Positions 1-6,784 of a stretch of DNA of 7,948 nucleotides are shown here, piece by piece; the first letter of the stretch is position 1, and each line of letters begins with the position of its first letter. The position numbers and the translations under genes were made by a program. Location of the stretch: assembly GCA_027296925.1 (NCBI GenBank), contig JAPUIP010000760.1, positions 1 to 7,948 on the forward strand, read 5' to 3'. The notes beneath the pieces are model-generated. The model was not told the origin of the DNA, did no database searches, and was given only the letters and a program-made list of their open reading frames with translations. The DNA is from Candidatus Poribacteria bacterium (lineage in GTDB: Bacteria > Poribacteria > WGA-4E > PCPOR2b).

Positions 1-2
1 TC

Positions 3-374
3 CTTGCCAGTATTGTTGAGGCAAATCACGATGCGGACGGCATTATCTGGCCCCTCGCCGTTGCGCCGTACCATATCCACCTGATGCACATTGGCAAAGG
101 GGAGGAAGTTGTCCAGCAAACGGAGGCGCTTTATCAGCAACTCCAGACGCAGGGATATGAAGTCCTCTACGATGATCGCCAGGAAGGCCCGGGCGTCAAA
201 TTCAAGGAAGCGGATCTGTTGGGGATGCCGGTGCGTTTGACCGTCAGCCAACGCACACTGAAGACGGATGCGGTGGAGGTGAAACTCCGTACTGAGCGAG
301 AGAAGGAACTGGTCAGATTAGATGCGTTAGATCTGCAGCACTACTTATCCCGCGTTGGCGATTCAAGGCGTTAA
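3..374 (+). CDS. proS: Prolyl-tRNA synthetase, C-terminal fragment (5' part outside window)
   Basis: This is the last 123 codons of a class II prolyl-tRNA synthetase, the cytoplasmic enzyme that charges tRNA-Pro. The open frame enters from the left edge at base 3 and ends with TAA at 372-374, so the methionine at base 84 is internal and not the start. The visible part is the anticodon-binding (HGTP_anticodon) domain. It begins near a GIIWPLAVAPY stretch, the usual entry to this domain in bacterial ProS, and continues through a YDDR segment and the PGVKFKEADLLGMP block typical of bacterial-type ProS. It ends with the short tail after the VEVKLR strand, so the C-terminus looks complete. The catalytic core and any editing domain lie outside the window. 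The gene converges with the minus-strand cluster, and no functional link to it is implied. Confidence 0.93.
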   Translation, partial: LASIVEANHDADGIIWPLAVAPYHIHLMHIGKGEEVVQQTEALYQQLQTQGYEVLYDDRQEGPGVKFKEADLLGMPVRLTVSQRTLKTDAVEVKLRTEREKELVRLDALDLQHYLSRVGDSRR

Positions 375-483
375 AAGAGCACAGGGCTTGTATCTACGCA
401 CGTAGCTATCAGAATACAATTCTACCCTCCTTTTTCACCCCAGCGTTTTCTGAATGGTTTGGCCGTACCTCGACCTCACCATG
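375..483. other. Convergent intergenic region with weak hairpins
   Basis: This 109-base gap separates the 3' ends of proS (+) and the hydrolase gene (-). It contains two small perfect dyads: CTACG-CA-CGTAG at 394-405, extendable with one mismatch to 391-408, and AGAAT-ACA-ATTCT at 411-423. A short T run follows at about 430-434. Transcription from both sides must end here or beyond, so these may contribute to a bidirectional terminator. Neither stem is GC-rich or directly followed by a proper U tract, so I do not call a canonical terminator. No gene is visible. Confidence 0.4.
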
Positions 484-538
484 TCATTGCGGGATGATGG
501 GCAATACAATGTAAGACGGGTGGTTACGGTCGAGGTAC
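465..538. repeat. 11-bp perfect inverted repeat spanning the hydrolase stop codon
   Basis: GTACCTCGACC at 465-475 is the exact reverse complement of GGTCGAGGTAC at 528-538, with 52 bases between. The right arm lies inside the last codons of the hydrolase gene and the left arm just past its stop codon (484-486). In the minus-strand transcript the two arms could pair into a stem that encloses the stop codon. It could act as a 3'-end stabilising or termination structure, or it may be chance. There is no U tract next to the left arm, so it is not a standard intrinsic terminator. Confidence 0.4.
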
Positions 539-2400
539 ACTGAGTTGTGTGCCACGGCGGTATGGGTGTGTCGCCCCATCGGCTCACCGGTGTTTGGGTT
601 GAGGTCGAACCGCGGAAAGTTGCTGCTTGAGATGTCCACCCGAATGCGGTCCCCCGCCTTGAACAGATTGCTGGTCGGCGGCAGGACAATCTCTACTTGA
701 TAAACCTCCCCCGGATTCATCAGTTCTGCCCCCTCCCAGCCGTTTCGGTAGCGCGTCCGTATGATGGAATCGACGAGGTTCATGTGATAGCCGGCCGGAT
801 AGTCCTCATTCGGTGGATAGACATCAATGAGCTTCGCCGTGAAGTCCGTGTCCACCGCCGAAGACGAAATCCACAGCTTCGCGATGATGGAGCCCGTCAC
901 CTCGACGTCCGCCTTCAATGGAGGCGTTTGAAAAACAAGCACGTCGGGCCGAGCTGCGAGGAGTTGGTACGGGGGGTTGGCACCGACAATTCCCGGCGCT
1001 TCTTGCTGGTGTGCTGCACCGTCCAACACGATGCTCCGCATCCGCGCGGAAGGTGGAATGTACTTCTGCCAGAACGGATCGAGGGTATCGCCAAGATCGG
1101 CCAGCTCATAGAAGCCGGTGACGGTTCCGGCGATGGTCGGCACGGGGTTGGCTGGATCAGAGGTGAACCGCGCCGGTGGGGCGTTCTCGGCTGGAAGTTC
1201 GGGACTGAAGCCGCCATCGGTATGAAGAAAGTAATTGGTATATTCCGTGCGAGCCAGCGGCCACTCGTACTCAGAACGCCATCCCCCGCCGTGATTCAGC
1301 CTTCCCTCTCGGTTGCGCCGACCGTTACCCCCGCCCATGACGAAGATTCGCACCGGCGGATCATCCTCCACACCGTTCGGCACGTCTTTCAACCAGCGAT
1401 CAAACCACCGCAAGCGGTCGGCGTTATAACGTACATTTCCCCATATAGCGGCGGGACCGAAGTCCACGTCGCCGGCGTAGGACATACCTTCCCCACGCAT
1501 CCCCATGTGCGTCCACGGCCCCATGATCAGGCGTTGCGGCGTGGCGTTCTGCTTCGACATGGCGGCGTAGTAGTTCGTCGTGGCAATTGCGAAGGGGTCA
1601 TACCACCCACCACTGAAGGTTCCCGGGATGTCAGCGTGGCGGTCGAAGTGACGCTCGAAGTCGTTGTACTCCTGCTTCCAGTACTCATCGTATTCGCCGC
1701 GAGTGTAGTAGTCGAAGAGGGTTTTTTCCAAATTGGGGACCACCGCCAGCGGTGTATGCCCCGGCTTAAACGGCGTCGAGAAAACCAGCTCACGCATGTG
1801 CGCCATGGCTTCAAAAATCAGGCGCTTCGCCGCCGGATCATCTCGAATCTCCTGGGCATCGTGGGCGTGCAGAAACAGCGCGCCGAACATGTGCAGTTGC
1901 ATCGCACCGCCCATTCGTGCCTGGTGGGCATAACTGTTGATTGGACCGACGTCGGGCCAGATAGTCGTCAGGTGCGGCGGACGATAGAGCGCCATGTGGG
2001 TCTGGACAATTGCTACGTGTGAACTCCCCGCCGTCCCCACACGACCGTCTGACCAGGGTTGGCCGGCGATCCATTCCACCGTGTCGTAGCCGTCACGGCC
2101 TTCGTGGGGATTCGCGGTGTGGAAATATTGGCCTGTCCCCTCGGACCGGTGGCGGCCTCGCAGGTCCTGGAGCACCACCACATAGCCATTTGGCGTGAAG
2201 AAGTCGGCAATCGCTTCGACGTAGCGTTGGGCGGTCTTGTCATAAGAAGTGCGAGCGAGAATCGTGGGGAATGGGCCGGGCAGCAGTTCGCCGTCGCGGG
2301 CTGGACGGTAGATGTCGGTCGCCAACCGTACCCCGTCCCGCATGGGCACCATCACGTCCTTAAATACGACAATCCCGTATTGCGGTTCTGAACCAGTCAT
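484..2400 (-). CDS. CocE/NonD-family alpha/beta hydrolase (X-Pro dipeptidyl-peptidase S15 type)
   Basis: This 638-residue protein belongs to the CocE/NonD (S15) serine hydrolases, which cleave esters or N-acyl/peptide bonds of small molecules. Substrate cannot be predicted. No signal peptide is seen, so it is probably cytoplasmic. The N-terminal half is the alpha/beta-hydrolase domain: RTSYDK (Tyr53, aligned with the oxyanion-hole Tyr of cocaine esterase), QDLRGR near 78-83, nucleophile elbow GSSHVA with Ser127, GGWYD with Asp268 and GPWTH with His298. These form a complete Ser-Asp-His triad. A helical cap lies between about 155 and 255, and the C-terminal third (about 385-635) is the jelly-roll X-Pro C domain with the VDTDFTAKLIDVYP block at 516-529. 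Length is near the family norm of 550-650. The ATG at 2400 is chosen because an AGGAGGA sits 7 bases upstream and homology begins just after it; an in-frame ATG at 2589 would add 63 non-homologous residues lying over the SDR gene. It is last in the cluster, 31 bases after the SDR. The elbow is atypical (GxSxxA rather than GxSYxG). Confidence 0.93.
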   Translation of the reverse strand: MTGSEPQYGIVVFKDVMVPMRDGVRLATDIYRPARDGELLPGPFPTILARTSYDKTAQRYVEAIADFFTPNGYVVVLQDLRGRHRSEGTGQYFHTANPHEGRDGYDTVEWIAGQPWSDGRVGTAGSSHVAIVQTHMALYRPPHLTTIWPDVGPINSYAHQARMGGAMQLHMFGALFLHAHDAQEIRDDPAAKRLIFEAMAHMRELVFSTPFKPGHTPLAVVPNLEKTLFDYYTRGEYDEYWKQEYNDFERHFDRHADIPGTFSGGWYDPFAIATTNYYAAMSKQNATPQRLIMGPWTHMGMRGEGMSYAGDVDFGPAAIWGNVRYNADRLRWFDRWLKDVPNGVEDDPPVRIFVMGGGNGRRNREGRLNHGGGWRSEYEWPLARTEYTNYFLHTDGGFSPELPAENAPPARFTSDPANPVPTIAGTVTGFYELADLGDTLDPFWQKYIPPSARMRSIVLDGAAHQQEAPGIVGANPPYQLLAARPDVLVFQTPPLKADVEVTGSIIAKLWISSSAVDTDFTAKLIDVYPPNEDYPAGYHMNLVDSIIRTRYRNGWEGAELMNPGEVYQVEIVLPPTSNLFKAGDRIRVDISSSNFPRFDLNPNTGEPMGRHTHTAVAHNSVYLDRNHPSYIVLPIIPQ

Positions 2401-2407
2401 CCGCGGA

Positions 2408-2414
2408 TCCTCCT
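2408..2414 (-). promoter_or_regulatory. Strong Shine-Dalgarno that fixes the hydrolase start
   Basis: On the minus strand AGGAGGA lies 7 bases before the ATG at 2400. It is the best ribosome-binding site in the cluster. It decides in favour of a 638-residue hydrolase over the longer open frame that begins at 2589 within the SDR gene. Confidence 0.8.
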
Positions 2415-2431
2415 GAGTCGCTATTTTACCG

Positions 2432-3220
2432 TTACCAGGGGCGTTCCACCGGTACGGGCTGCTCAAGCCCATCCACACGGATGTTTGCGCCGTTGATCCA
2501 TCGCGCTCGATCCGACGCCAGGAACACCACCACGTCGGCGACCTCTTCCGGCGTGCCGAGCCGCCCCGTCGGGAAACCGTTCTGTTCATACGCGGCGAAC
2601 TTTTCCGGGGTGGTCCGGCGCATGTTGTCCCAGCCGCCTCCCTCGAAGAGAATCGACCCCGGCGACAGCACGTTTACACGGATGCGATCGTGGACCAACT
2701 CAAGTGCCATCGGCTCCGCCAGGAAGATCTGCGCTGCCTTCGATGCGCCATACTGCAGCGTGCCGCTCAACTGCGGAATCCAGCCGGAGATGGAAGAGAT
2801 GAACACAATCGAACCGCCCCCCCGCTTCCGCATGTGGGGCGTCACCAGGCGTGTGAGGCGGACACCCTGGAAGACGTTATACTGAAACGTCTGCTCCCAC
2901 TCTGCGTCCGGCGTCTCCATCAGTCGTCCGCCGATGCCCTTTCCGACATTGTTGACGAGAATATCGATTCCACCAAGCTGTGCCGCGGCCTCCTCGACAA
3001 AACGCTCCGCCTCCTCCGGCTTCAGCATGTCCCCCGGAATGGCCGCCACGCGCACGCCCGGCACGCTAATTTTTTCTGCCGCCGCTTCAAGCGCCTCCGC
3101 CCGCCGGGCGCAGATCGCAACGTCGCATCCCTCCTCTGCCAACGCGATAGCCGTCGCCAGGCCGATGCCCTGGCTGGCGCCTGTTACCAATGCCACTTTC
3201 CCTTTGAGATTCAGATCCAT
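2432..3220 (-). CDS. Short-chain dehydrogenase/reductase (SDR), FabG-like
   Basis: This 262-residue classical SDR is a cytoplasmic NAD(P)-dependent oxidoreductase acting on an alcohol/ketone pair. The Rossmann motif TGASQGIG is at 13-20, NNVG (usually NNAG) at 90-93, the structural/catalytic Asn at 115 (YNVF), catalytic Ser143 in ISSISG, and the YxxxK pair at Tyr157 and Lys161. The SPG motif follows at 186-188 and the protein closes with WINGANIRVDG near 241-251, as usual for the family. The Ser-to-Tyr spacing is 14, one more than in E. coli FabG, so there is a one-residue insertion. The end of strand beta-2 reads CARR with no acidic residue, which suggests NADP(H), an inference. The start at 3220 is chosen over an in-frame ATG at 3241 because it has GGAGGT 5 bases upstream and homology begins at its NLKGKVALVTG. 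It begins one base after the stop of the upstream fusion gene. FabG-like sequence does not prove a fatty-acid role; the isolated context argues for small-molecule metabolism. Confidence 0.95.
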   Translation of the reverse strand: MDLNLKGKVALVTGASQGIGLATAIALAEEGCDVAICARRAEALEAAAEKISVPGVRVAAIPGDMLKPEEAERFVEEAAAQLGGIDILVNNVGKGIGGRLMETPDAEWEQTFQYNVFQGVRLTRLVTPHMRKRGGGSIVFISSISGWIPQLSGTLQYGASKAAQIFLAEPMALELVHDRIRVNVLSPGSILFEGGGWDNMRRTTPEKFAAYEQNGFPTGRLGTPEEVADVVVFLASDRARWINGANIRVDGLEQPVPVERPW

Positions 3221-3221
3221 T

Positions 3222-5021
3222 CTACACCTCCACAGGTTCACACTTCATCTTCTGTTCAGAACCACTCGGAACGCGGTGTGTCAATTCTAGCAGGTACATC
3301 ACCATCACCTCTTCTTCGCCAAAGGTCAAATGGAATGCATCTGAGAGTTCTTCAACATGCCGGATCTGATCGATATGTTGATAGGTTACGGGACTGAAGT
3401 GAAAAAAGCTGAAATCGATCACTTTTGCATCGAACCCGGCTTTGTTCAGGAGCTCGGCGGTCCGCAACTGTCCCAACGCAGAAATCTGCATCAAGTAGGC
3501 TACCCCGTCGTCCTCCAGCACCTCCGGCAGCAATAAGATTAGGTGATCTAGCATGTTCCGTCCCCAGAAATCGGCGGGGCGATGACTCGTTATCTCGCCC
3601 GTCGGATCCACCGGCATCTGATACAGGCTCGCGACGACCAGATCGTATTTCTCGTTCGGAAGGTACGTATAGAGGTCAATGACTTTTCCATTGACCCGTT
3701 CCGACACACCGTTTCGGAACGCATTTGTCAGCGTGTTGGCGACGGCTTCACGTTGGATGTCGATTGATTGCACATGGTTAGCCCCGTTCAAGGCGAGCTG
3801 AACGGTCAAAATGCCAGTGCCACACCCCACGTCCAGACAGCGCTTTCCCTTGCCGGCCCCTGAGCGAAATAGGTGTTTCCAGATCAGAAAACTCCCCTGA
3901 GTGGGGCGAAAAACCCCCGGGTCACAAACGATCTCGGGAAACGGCAGGGGATACAGAATGCGTCCCTTTTCATCCACCCAGGGTTGAAACGCGCTTGACC
4001 TCCGATCTAAGTCCGATAGGGGCGTCATGGGTGCTCGCGGATGTTGAGCAGTGGAAACACGTCTGTTGCCGGGCGTCGTTCCTTCCAGCTTCTCTCGCAT
4101 CGCGGCGATATGCTCCGGCGTGACGCCACAACATCCCCCCACGATCTGAGCGCCCTCTTCTCTCCACTGGCTGGCGAGCGCCGCGTATGCATCGGGACCA
4201 ACCTGATCATCAAACGCCCATCCCGGATCTAAATAACGTCCCAGATTTGGGTAAGCGCCTAGCGGCATATCCGTAAAGTCTCGCAGCCAGGACACCATCC
4301 CGGGCAGATGGTCTACCGGCAGACAGTTAATCAGTAGCGCACCAATACCCATGTCTTCAAACTTGCGAGCGGTCCGCCCGAATAGATCGCCCTCCGGCCC
4401 ACCCCAATGCTGACCGTATACGCCGCAAACTCCGTATCGGCAGCGCCGGAAACTCAACCAGACTGGAAGCCCCGTCTGTAGCATAAGCTCCACGGCTGGA
4501 AGCGTCAGCCCTTCACGGATCAACGACATCGTCTCCATAACGATTAAGTCGGGCGGCTCTTCAGCAAAGACTCGCTTCAGCAAGTGGAGCCGATCCAGAT
4601 GCTGCGGGGTGTCTATATCTCCATTCAGACTAAACGCCACCGCACATGTATCGGTCTTCCCGGCGGTATCAATCGCTTGACGTGCCAACCGGACTCCCAA
4701 CCGCGCAACATCCAGCCAGTTTCTCAACTCCGTATGTCCCACCATGCTGCGCGTCTCCATCTCCGGCGCACTCATAATCCCCCAGGTAAAGGTCGAGATG
4801 AGATCGCACCCGGCGGCGACGTAACGACGATGGACTTCCAGTGCGGCGTATGGCGCGTGATAGAGCGTCCAGGTTCCCCAGATTCCTTTGTCGCTAATAT
4901 GATAGTCCTTCAGTCCAGTGCGCTCCAATTCTGTGGCAACGCCACCGTCCAGGATAACGCACTGGTCTGCTGCAATCAGACGCTGAATCCGTTGATAAGC
5001 ATCGCTATACCGGCTTGCCAT
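3222..5021 (-). CDS. Homocysteine S-methyltransferase domain fused to class I SAM-dependent methyltransferase
   Basis: This 599-residue protein has two methyl-transfer domains. Residues about 10-315 form a homocysteine S-methyltransferase TIM barrel (MmuM/BHMT/MetH N-terminal family), which moves a methyl group from a donor such as S-methylmethionine, SAM or a betaine to homocysteine. The opening LDGGVATELERTG (24-36) is MmuM-like. All three Zn-binding cysteines are present: Cys233 (INC) and Cys297-Cys298 (GGCCG). After a linker (about 316-345) comes a Rossmann methyltransferase domain with motif I LDVGCGTG at 396-403 and acidic Asp421 for the SAM ribose. An entry segment DPGVFRPTQGSFLIWKHL (367-384) resembles PrmA/HemK enzymes. 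The expected NPPY position reads ASLYQMP (464-470), so it is not a normal PrmC/HemK glutamine methyltransferase. The ATG at 5021 has GGAG 7 bases upstream. The single frame has no sign of frameshift. The gene follows ThuA-Gfo by 56 bases and runs into the SDR with a 1-base gap. Domain identities are firm; the substrate of each is unknown. Confidence 0.9.
   Translation of the reverse strand: MASRYSDAYQRIQRLIAADQCVILDGGVATELERTGLKDYHISDKGIWGTWTLYHAPYAALEVHRRYVAAGCDLISTFTWGIMSAPEMETRSMVGHTELRNWLDVARLGVRLARQAIDTAGKTDTCAVAFSLNGDIDTPQHLDRLHLLKRVFAEEPPDLIVMETMSLIREGLTLPAVELMLQTGLPVWLSFRRCRYGVCGVYGQHWGGPEGDLFGRTARKFEDMGIGALLINCLPVDHLPGMVSWLRDFTDMPLGAYPNLGRYLDPGWAFDDQVGPDAYAALASQWREEGAQIVGGCCGVTPEHIAAMREKLEGTTPGNRRVSTAQHPRAPMTPLSDLDRRSSAFQPWVDEKGRILYPLPFPEIVCDPGVFRPTQGSFLIWKHLFRSGAGKGKRCLDVGCGTGILTVQLALNGANHVQSIDIQREAVANTLTNAFRNGVSERVNGKVIDLYTYLPNEKYDLVVASLYQMPVDPTGEITSHRPADFWGRNMLDHLILLLPEVLEDDGVAYLMQISALGQLRTAELLNKAGFDAKVIDFSFFHFSPVTYQHIDQIRHVEELSDAFHLTFGEEEVMVMYLLELTHRVPSGSEQKMKCEPVEV
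3226..3231 (-). promoter_or_regulatory. SDR ribosome-binding site embedded in the upstream gene
   Basis: GGAGGT on the minus strand lies 5 bases before the SDR ATG at 3220 and inside the last sense codons (Val-Glu-Val) of the methyltransferase fusion gene, whose TAG is at 3222-3224. Stop and start are separated by one base, an arrangement typical of translational coupling. Confidence 0.75.
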
Positions 5022-5063
5022 TCGTCTTCTCCGTGCGAAGTGCGTACCCTTGCCTCATGCTTT

Positions 5064-5069
5064 ATTATA
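5064..5069 (-). promoter_or_regulatory. Possible internal -10 box upstream of the methyltransferase fusion
   Basis: The minus strand reads a perfect TATAAT at 5069-5064, about 43 bases before the ATG at 5021, in an AT-rich patch of an otherwise GC-richer region. At 17-base spacing the -35 hexamer would be GAGTTT, a poor match that overlaps the last codons of the ThuA-Gfo gene. It may be a weak internal promoter giving separate expression of the last three genes, or a chance match. Confidence 0.3.
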
Positions 5070-5077
5070 ACGATGCG

Positions 5078-6739
5078 CTAAAAATCAAACTCGACTTCCA
5101 CCAGCCGGTTTTCGCGGGCAGCGGTCTCGCATCCTTCAATGCACTGAATCGTTCCCTTTGCCCACTCCGGCGTAATCAGCAATGGCAGCCCGGAGAGCAG
5201 ATGGTCGGAGACGTTCTTGTAGTACGTTTGCCAGCCACGGTTTGTCACCGTTGGATAGCTGGAAACCATCTTGCGTCCGTCGTCCATGATGGATGTCACG
5301 GTTGCATCGCCCTGGAAATTTTCTACAACGATCGAGCCGTGTGTACCGAGTATCGTCCAGAGCGGCTTCTCCACGGCGCACAAGTTCGACTGGACCAGTT
5401 GCGCCTCTAAGCCGCTGTCAAACCGCACATACGCCCGGCAGTAGTCTTCGTTTGAGCTTGCATGCCACATCCGCTTAATGAAGTTGCCATACAGCGTCGC
5501 CCGCTGATTAATGCGGTTGCCACGTCGATCGTGTTGGGGAACCAATTGCAAGATCTTCTCAAACTGGTGTGCGCCCATATCGTACAACATGCCGCCCGAA
5601 ATTTCCTTGTGGTCCCGCCACTGCTGTCCGGGAGCGCCATAACCGACCATGTGACACTCAATGGAAAACACGTCACCGATGATGCCGGACTCAAGCGCAT
5701 CGCGCGCGGTGAGAATATCCGCGTCCCAGTGACGGTTGTGGTATACGGAGAGCATGACCCCTTTTTCACGGGCCAAGGCAATCAATTCGTCTGCTTCCGA
5801 TACATGCACGACAAACGGTTTTTCGATGATGGTGTGCAACCCGGCTTCTAACAGAATTTTTGTGACGGGGGCGTGATACACATGCGGCACAATCACAATG
5901 CCCAGATCGATTAACCCGCTCTGGGCCATCTCCTGCGCATCGGTAAAGGTGGCGATTCCATCTCCTTGATCCTCCGTTGCTGCGCGGAGTCGGTCCGCAT
6001 CCTGGTCACACACCGCAGCCAACTCAAACCCGTGCGTTTGCGCGATCATCCCAGCGTGATGTTGGCCCATATTGAACAGTGGGCCGTAGCCCACGAGACC
6101 GATGCGGATGGGCGGGTTATCCTTCAGCTTGGTCACATAACGGAGTCCCTTCAACAACTGATCTTGGAAGTCGGGATGACGAAAAGCGCGTTCATCGTGT
6201 CCGAGCGCGGTGTAAAATACCAACCCATCTCCATAATCTCGCACATAGCCAAGCGGATACCTTTCGCGTCTCCACGTACCATATTGAAAGTAGCGCAGGG
6301 GCGCGTCCGTCCGAACCTTCATCTGGTAACATTCATCCACAACGCGAAACTGCTTATTTAGGCGGGGGAGAATATCATCAACGCCATCTTCCGTTGTGAC
6401 TTCAAACGGCGCGAGCGGATCGTGCCGGATAAACTCCGTTCCGATGAGTGCTATATACGCATCGTATTGACCGAGTCCGGCGTTGGCGCCATGCACGGCA
6501 AGCAGCCCACCGCCACCGTTGACAAACGCGGTCAATCCGCGCTCTTGCTCAGGCGTTATGGTTCCGCCCCCGATATACAGTGCAACCGCATCAAACGCGG
6601 AGGCATCTACCAATCGGTCGCGGTCATGGCTGACCTCCACTTCAAACTGCCCGGAGTCCTCAGCCAATGGCTGAAACATCGCTGCGAATGTTCCATAAGG
6701 GGGTTGTTCCCCATTGACGATTAACAATACTTTTTTCAT
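5078..6739 (-). CDS. ThuA-like domain fused to Gfo/Idh/MocA-family oxidoreductase
   Basis: This 553-residue cytoplasmic protein has two domains. Residues 1-205 are a ThuA-like (trehalose utilisation, glutamine-amidotransferase-like flavodoxin fold) domain: MKKVLLIVNG start, GGGGLLAVHGAN at 75-86 and FYTALGHDERAFRHPDF at 175-191, followed by the LLKGLRYV helix. Residues about 211-553 are a Gfo/Idh/MocA NAD(P)-dependent sugar or polyol dehydrogenase. It has a GLVGYGP nucleotide-binding turn at 214-220, the EKPF motif with Lys307, and the C-terminal-domain DMGAHQFE block with catalytic-type His391. Both domains look intact and complete. In alpha-proteobacteria ThuA and the Gfo-like ThuB are separate proteins that act together in disaccharide oxidation (3-keto sugar formation); here the same pair seems joined in one chain. 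The likely substrate is a sugar, inositol or glycoside, but this is inference. The ATG at 6739 has GGAG 5 bases upstream. The gene follows the lipoprotein by 45 bases and precedes the methyltransferase fusion by 56. Confidence 0.92.
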   Translation of the reverse strand: MKKVLLIVNGEQPPYGTFAAMFQPLAEDSGQFEVEVSHDRDRLVDASAFDAVALYIGGGTITPEQERGLTAFVNGGGGLLAVHGANAGLGQYDAYIALIGTEFIRHDPLAPFEVTTEDGVDDILPRLNKQFRVVDECYQMKVRTDAPLRYFQYGTWRRERYPLGYVRDYGDGLVFYTALGHDERAFRHPDFQDQLLKGLRYVTKLKDNPPIRIGLVGYGPLFNMGQHHAGMIAQTHGFELAAVCDQDADRLRAATEDQGDGIATFTDAQEMAQSGLIDLGIVIVPHVYHAPVTKILLEAGLHTIIEKPFVVHVSEADELIALAREKGVMLSVYHNRHWDADILTARDALESGIIGDVFSIECHMVGYGAPGQQWRDHKEISGGMLYDMGAHQFEKILQLVPQHDRRGNRINQRATLYGNFIKRMWHASSNEDYCRAYVRFDSGLEAQLVQSNLCAVEKPLWTILGTHGSIVVENFQGDATVTSIMDDGRKMVSSYPTVTNRGWQTYYKNVSDHLLSGLPLLITPEWAKGTIQCIEGCETAARENRLVEVEFDF

Positions 6740-6784
6740 TATATCTCCAAGATGGATAACTGATCAGATCGCTTACGATACCCT

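Noticed and set aside
394..423. Intrinsic terminator for proS
   Set aside because: The two dyads have 5-bp stems with 2-3-base loops and no adjacent U tract of useful length, so a terminator cannot be claimed.
697..2022. Long plus-strand open frame of 441 codons
   Set aside because: It lies entirely antisense to the CocE-type hydrolase, which has a full triad and domain structure. The antisense product is rich in Arg/His/Val with no recognisable motif, as expected from the GC-rich complement of a real gene.
2401..2589. N-terminal extension of the hydrolase frame
   Set aside because: The 63 extra residues are Arg/Trp/Ser-rich, lie over the 3' end of the SDR gene and have no homology look, while a strong AGGAGGA precedes the ATG at 2400.
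3221..3241. Upstream in-frame ATG for the SDR at 3241
   Set aside because: It would overlap the end of the methyltransferase fusion, adds seven residues not typical of SDRs, and the ATG at 3220 has its own GGAGGT at good spacing.
2690..3397. Plus-strand open frame of 235 codons over the SDR
   Set aside because: Antisense shadow of a well-supported SDR; its translation has no domain-like features.
6738..6743. TATAAT overlapping the ThuA-Gfo start codon
   Set aside because: The hexamer is part of GATATAATG and includes the ATG itself, so a promoter there could not give a normal leader for this gene.
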